Assembly (NCBI GenBank): GCA_037447655.1 | Contig: JBBHKE010000722.1 | Location: 160,271-220,270, forward strand | Reading direction: 5' to 3' | Source: Zygnema cylindricum | Lineage: Eukaryota; Streptophyta; Zygnematophyceae; Zygnematales; Zygnemataceae | Length of the DNA stretch: 60,000 nucleotides | Shown here: one piece after another, positions 58,187 through 60,000 of the stretch | Numbering within the stretch: position 1 is the first letter of the stretch | Layout: every line of letters starts with the position of its first letter | Made by a program: the position numbers and the translations under genes | The notes under the pieces: model-generated | Database searches by the model: none | Seen by the model: only the letters and a program-made list of their open reading frames with translations | Told to the model about the DNA's origin: nothing

Positions 58187-58440
58187 TTTAATTAGCATCA
58201 ATTACGGTAAATTTTCATCAACACTATTTAAACTTTGACACTAATAACGATCCGCGGTGTAGTTTCTCACTTCACCTGAGCTCCACTCTGAGAGCACATA
58301 CTGACATTAAACTTAGCCGCAAAAATGGAATCTAGTCGCGAACCGTTACGTTGAAGTGTTGAACTTTGCAACACAAATTAAAAGACGACGTCATATGTAT
58401 AAATTAACTCGCACGAAACGAAATAAACTTCGTACAAGAT

Positions 58441-58885
58441 AAGAAAGCGTACCCGCCTAAAAATATCGATGAAACTAAATGATAAAAAAGCGCGTCGTCA
58501 CGCGCGACCAAATGAAGCCACACTATTTACGAATCAACATTCCTACATTGACAACGTACTTCACATTGATTCACATTCACGGAAAAAGTAAAATGCGCAC
58601 ATAAAAACAAAATAAACTTTGGTGGGTATTTTATTTTGTTTTCTCCCCAAGGGGACCACACGACACTACCACGAGCTCCAGGCCTCCAACTAGGGACTCT
58701 CAACAATAGGGAAGCGGGCAGGAAGGCCTAGAGGGAGGCGAGGGGAGAGACCAAGGCCATCGCATTTTGATGGAGGGAGGGGTAGAGGGATAGGGAGGCA
58801 TCGACCGGGGCCAGAAGAACCGCCAAAGAGTTACAATTGGGAATTTTCGGCATCGGAAAATAGTACAGACGTCATATAAGGCAAC
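58441..58885. other. Unassigned stretch
   Basis: No gene is recognised. From about 58690 the sequence becomes purine-rich and leads into the GA tract; open frames on the minus strand are low-complexity Ser/Pro/Leu products. Confidence 0.4.
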
Positions 58886-59375
58886 TGCTTGGTTGCCAAA
58901 GGAGGGAGAGGTAGGGGAGGGGAGGAGAAAGAGAGAGAGGGGGACGGGAGAGGGGAGGGAGGAGAGGGAGGGAGGGGAGGAAGGGGAGGGGAGGGAAGTG
59001 GAAGAGAGAGAGAAGGAGAAAGGAAGAAGGAATATCTGGAATAAAAAAATAATGGAAAAAAGAAAACGAAAACGGGAATCCCGAATGCAGTGGACAAGCA
59101 CAAAGCCTTCCAGTCTTCAGAGACTGCTAATACCTCCCTCTCTCTCTCCCTCTCCCTCTCCCCCTCCCTCTCCCTCAAGTGGGGCTTCACTTATTTCTTT
59201 TCAGGATAAAAAGCGAAAAGAAGAAAAGAAAAAAAATGACAAAAAGAAGAGAGGAAAAGGGAGGAAAACATGAAGGTGGGAGGGAGGGGGGAGGAGGGTG
59301 AGAGAGAGAAAGAAAGATAGAGAGAGAGGGAGGGAGGGAGGGTGAGACAGAGAAAGAGAGAGAGAGCTTCTCCCA
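58886..59375. repeat. Alternating GA and CT tracts with mirror/inverted symmetry
   Basis: GA-rich block at about 58899-59030, CT-rich block at about 59133-59176, and a second GA-rich block at about 59215-59370. The CT block can pair with either GA block. Proteins read from it are low-complexity and rejected as genes. Confidence 0.85.
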
Positions 59376-59738
59376 CGGGGAGAAATGGGAGACGATGAGC
59401 AACCTCTATACAAGTGGAGCAACAGGGACTGGAAACCCTAAAATGCTCTCGGAAAAAAAAAAATCTATCATTTAATGACCCTCTAATGGTGAAAGGTAAC
59501 AACAAGCATGACCTCCTTTTTGTTTTTTTTCTTTTTTCGAAATATTAGAGAATTTTCAGCTGTAATCCACTCCGTTTGGGAAGTGATTTGCTCTGGAAAA
59601 GAAAAAAAGAAAAAAAAAAGGCAATGAGAAAAAAAAAATTGAAGGAGCAGTAACTTTTTCTTCCCTAAACTTTTTTGCTCTTTCTTTTGGCCTCATTTTT
59701 CCGACCTACGGAACTGTACCTACTTTTCCGTACAGAAA
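59376..59738. other. Unassigned stretch with A and T runs
   Basis: No gene recognised; several homopolymer runs of A or T. Confidence 0.4.
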
Positions 59739-59815
59739 ACAGTACCAAAAACAGTCCAAAAAACGGTACTGAAAACAGTACAGAAAACATTAGGGAAAAC
59801 TGTACAGAAATCCGT
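59739..59815 (+). repeat. Short tandem repeat (GAAAACAGTAC type)
   Basis: About six imperfect units of 13-16 bp: GTACAGAAAACA, GTACCAAAAACA, GTCCAAAAAACG, GTACTGAAAACA, GTACAGAAAACA, then GTACAGAAATCC after a variant unit. Confidence 0.75.
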
Positions 59816-60000
59816 GTCGTTTCCATGCAAAGAAGAAAAACACACCATGCAAGTACAAAAACCCCATTCCTGAATAATTCAACAAAATATAAAAAACAAC
59901 CCAATTTTTTAACATTATAAAAGACTCTCGTTTCCTGTTTAAAAAATCCTCGACTTCGAGGATTAAAAACCTCGAGTCCACTTATAAAAAACACTTCGAT
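59816..60000. other. Window end with a small hairpin
   Basis: No gene. ATCCTCGA-CT-TCGAGGAT at about 59946-59963 is a perfect 8-bp stem with a 2-base centre, followed by a related CCTCGAG word. Confidence 0.5.

Larger units (their letters stand above)
57016..58259 (+). mobile_element. TA-flanked MITE B (CACCGCG family) with nested insertion
   Basis: 1244 bp with ends CACCGCGAATCGTTATTAGTG, flanked by TA (57014-57015 and 58260-58261). The outer parts match MITE A in reverse; the extra 0.7 kb is the nested element at 57487-58186. Confidence 0.8.
56216..58440 (+). mobile_element. Third copy of the H foldback arm, with two MITE insertions
   Basis: Arm blocks appear in the same order as in the left arm of H: GGAATTGCTTATCGCAGAG, TTGTCAAAAAGTGTACATTT, the GACGGTCAATCCGTC block, CACACGGCCGGCG, AACTGCGGCAACCAC, then TTTCTCACTTCACCTGAGC and AGCCGCAAAAATGGAATCTA. 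MITE C (56262-56773) and MITE B (57016-58259) interrupt it at TA sites that are unoccupied in the left arm of H. Only one arm is present and the end near 58440 is diffuse. Confidence 0.7.

Noticed and set aside
58700-59505. Open frames in the GA/CT tracts
   Set aside because: The same low-complexity artefact, with frames open on both strands.
1-60000. CRISPR arrays, operons or bacterial features
   Set aside because: The window is eukaryotic: spliced gene, LTR retrotransposons and MITEs; no regularly spaced repeats with unique spacers.

Overview
This is a eukaryotic nuclear window, most likely from a streptophyte (land plant or charophyte alga). The evidence is one intron-rich gene whose protein matches the plant vacuolar NRAMP metal transporters, AT-rich introns with GT..AG borders, and a large nest of Ty1/Copia retrotransposons. 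I cannot name the species. Only one complete host gene is well supported; most of the rest is transposable elements and their debris.

Layout. 1-4.6 kb: a foldback element (1103-3806) built of long inverted arms, carrying a PIF/Harbinger-like insertion (TTA duplication) and a TA-flanked MITE; the opposite arm preserves the unoccupied site for each. An ATATCG-rich inverted-repeat element follows. 4.6-15.6 kb: mostly unassigned, with three exon-like islands: a cysteine-rich exon on the minus strand (6509-6790), a coiled-coil-like exon (7776-8194) and a Lys/Glu-rich exon (15131-15628). Pyrimidine/purine tracts lie close to the last two.

15.6-42.6 kb: a nest of Copia elements. U (minus) cuts the Lys/Glu-rich exon; a gag-only element T (16594-20883, LTRs plus TGACA duplication) sits in the LTR of U; a tandem V array (V1-LTR-V2-LTR-gag stub) follows; V is fused to the integrase of W (plus); W is split by Y, an apparent solo LTR (ATATG duplication); and Y is split by Z (minus, CAAGC duplication). 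T and Z have a primer-binding site complementary to the anticodon arm of initiator tRNA-Met, as in half-tRNA-primed Copia elements. LTRs of T, Z and W all carry an antisense tRNA-like A-box/B-box module.

42.6-47.3 kb: two Harbinger-like elements (E2, F) and two oppositely oriented hAT-type MITEs with 8-bp duplications. 48481-54804: the NRAMP gene, eight exons encoding 566 residues with an intact reading frame. 56.2-58.4 kb: another copy of the foldback arm with two TA-MITEs, one containing a further inverted-repeat insertion. 58.9-59.4 kb: purine/pyrimidine mirror tracts. 59.7-60 kb: a short GTAC-rich tandem repeat.

No dedicated new defence or metabolic system is visible. The most unusual content is the set of filled/empty site comparisons, the gag-only element, the antisense tRNA-like modules in LTRs, and the chimeric 3' end of Z.
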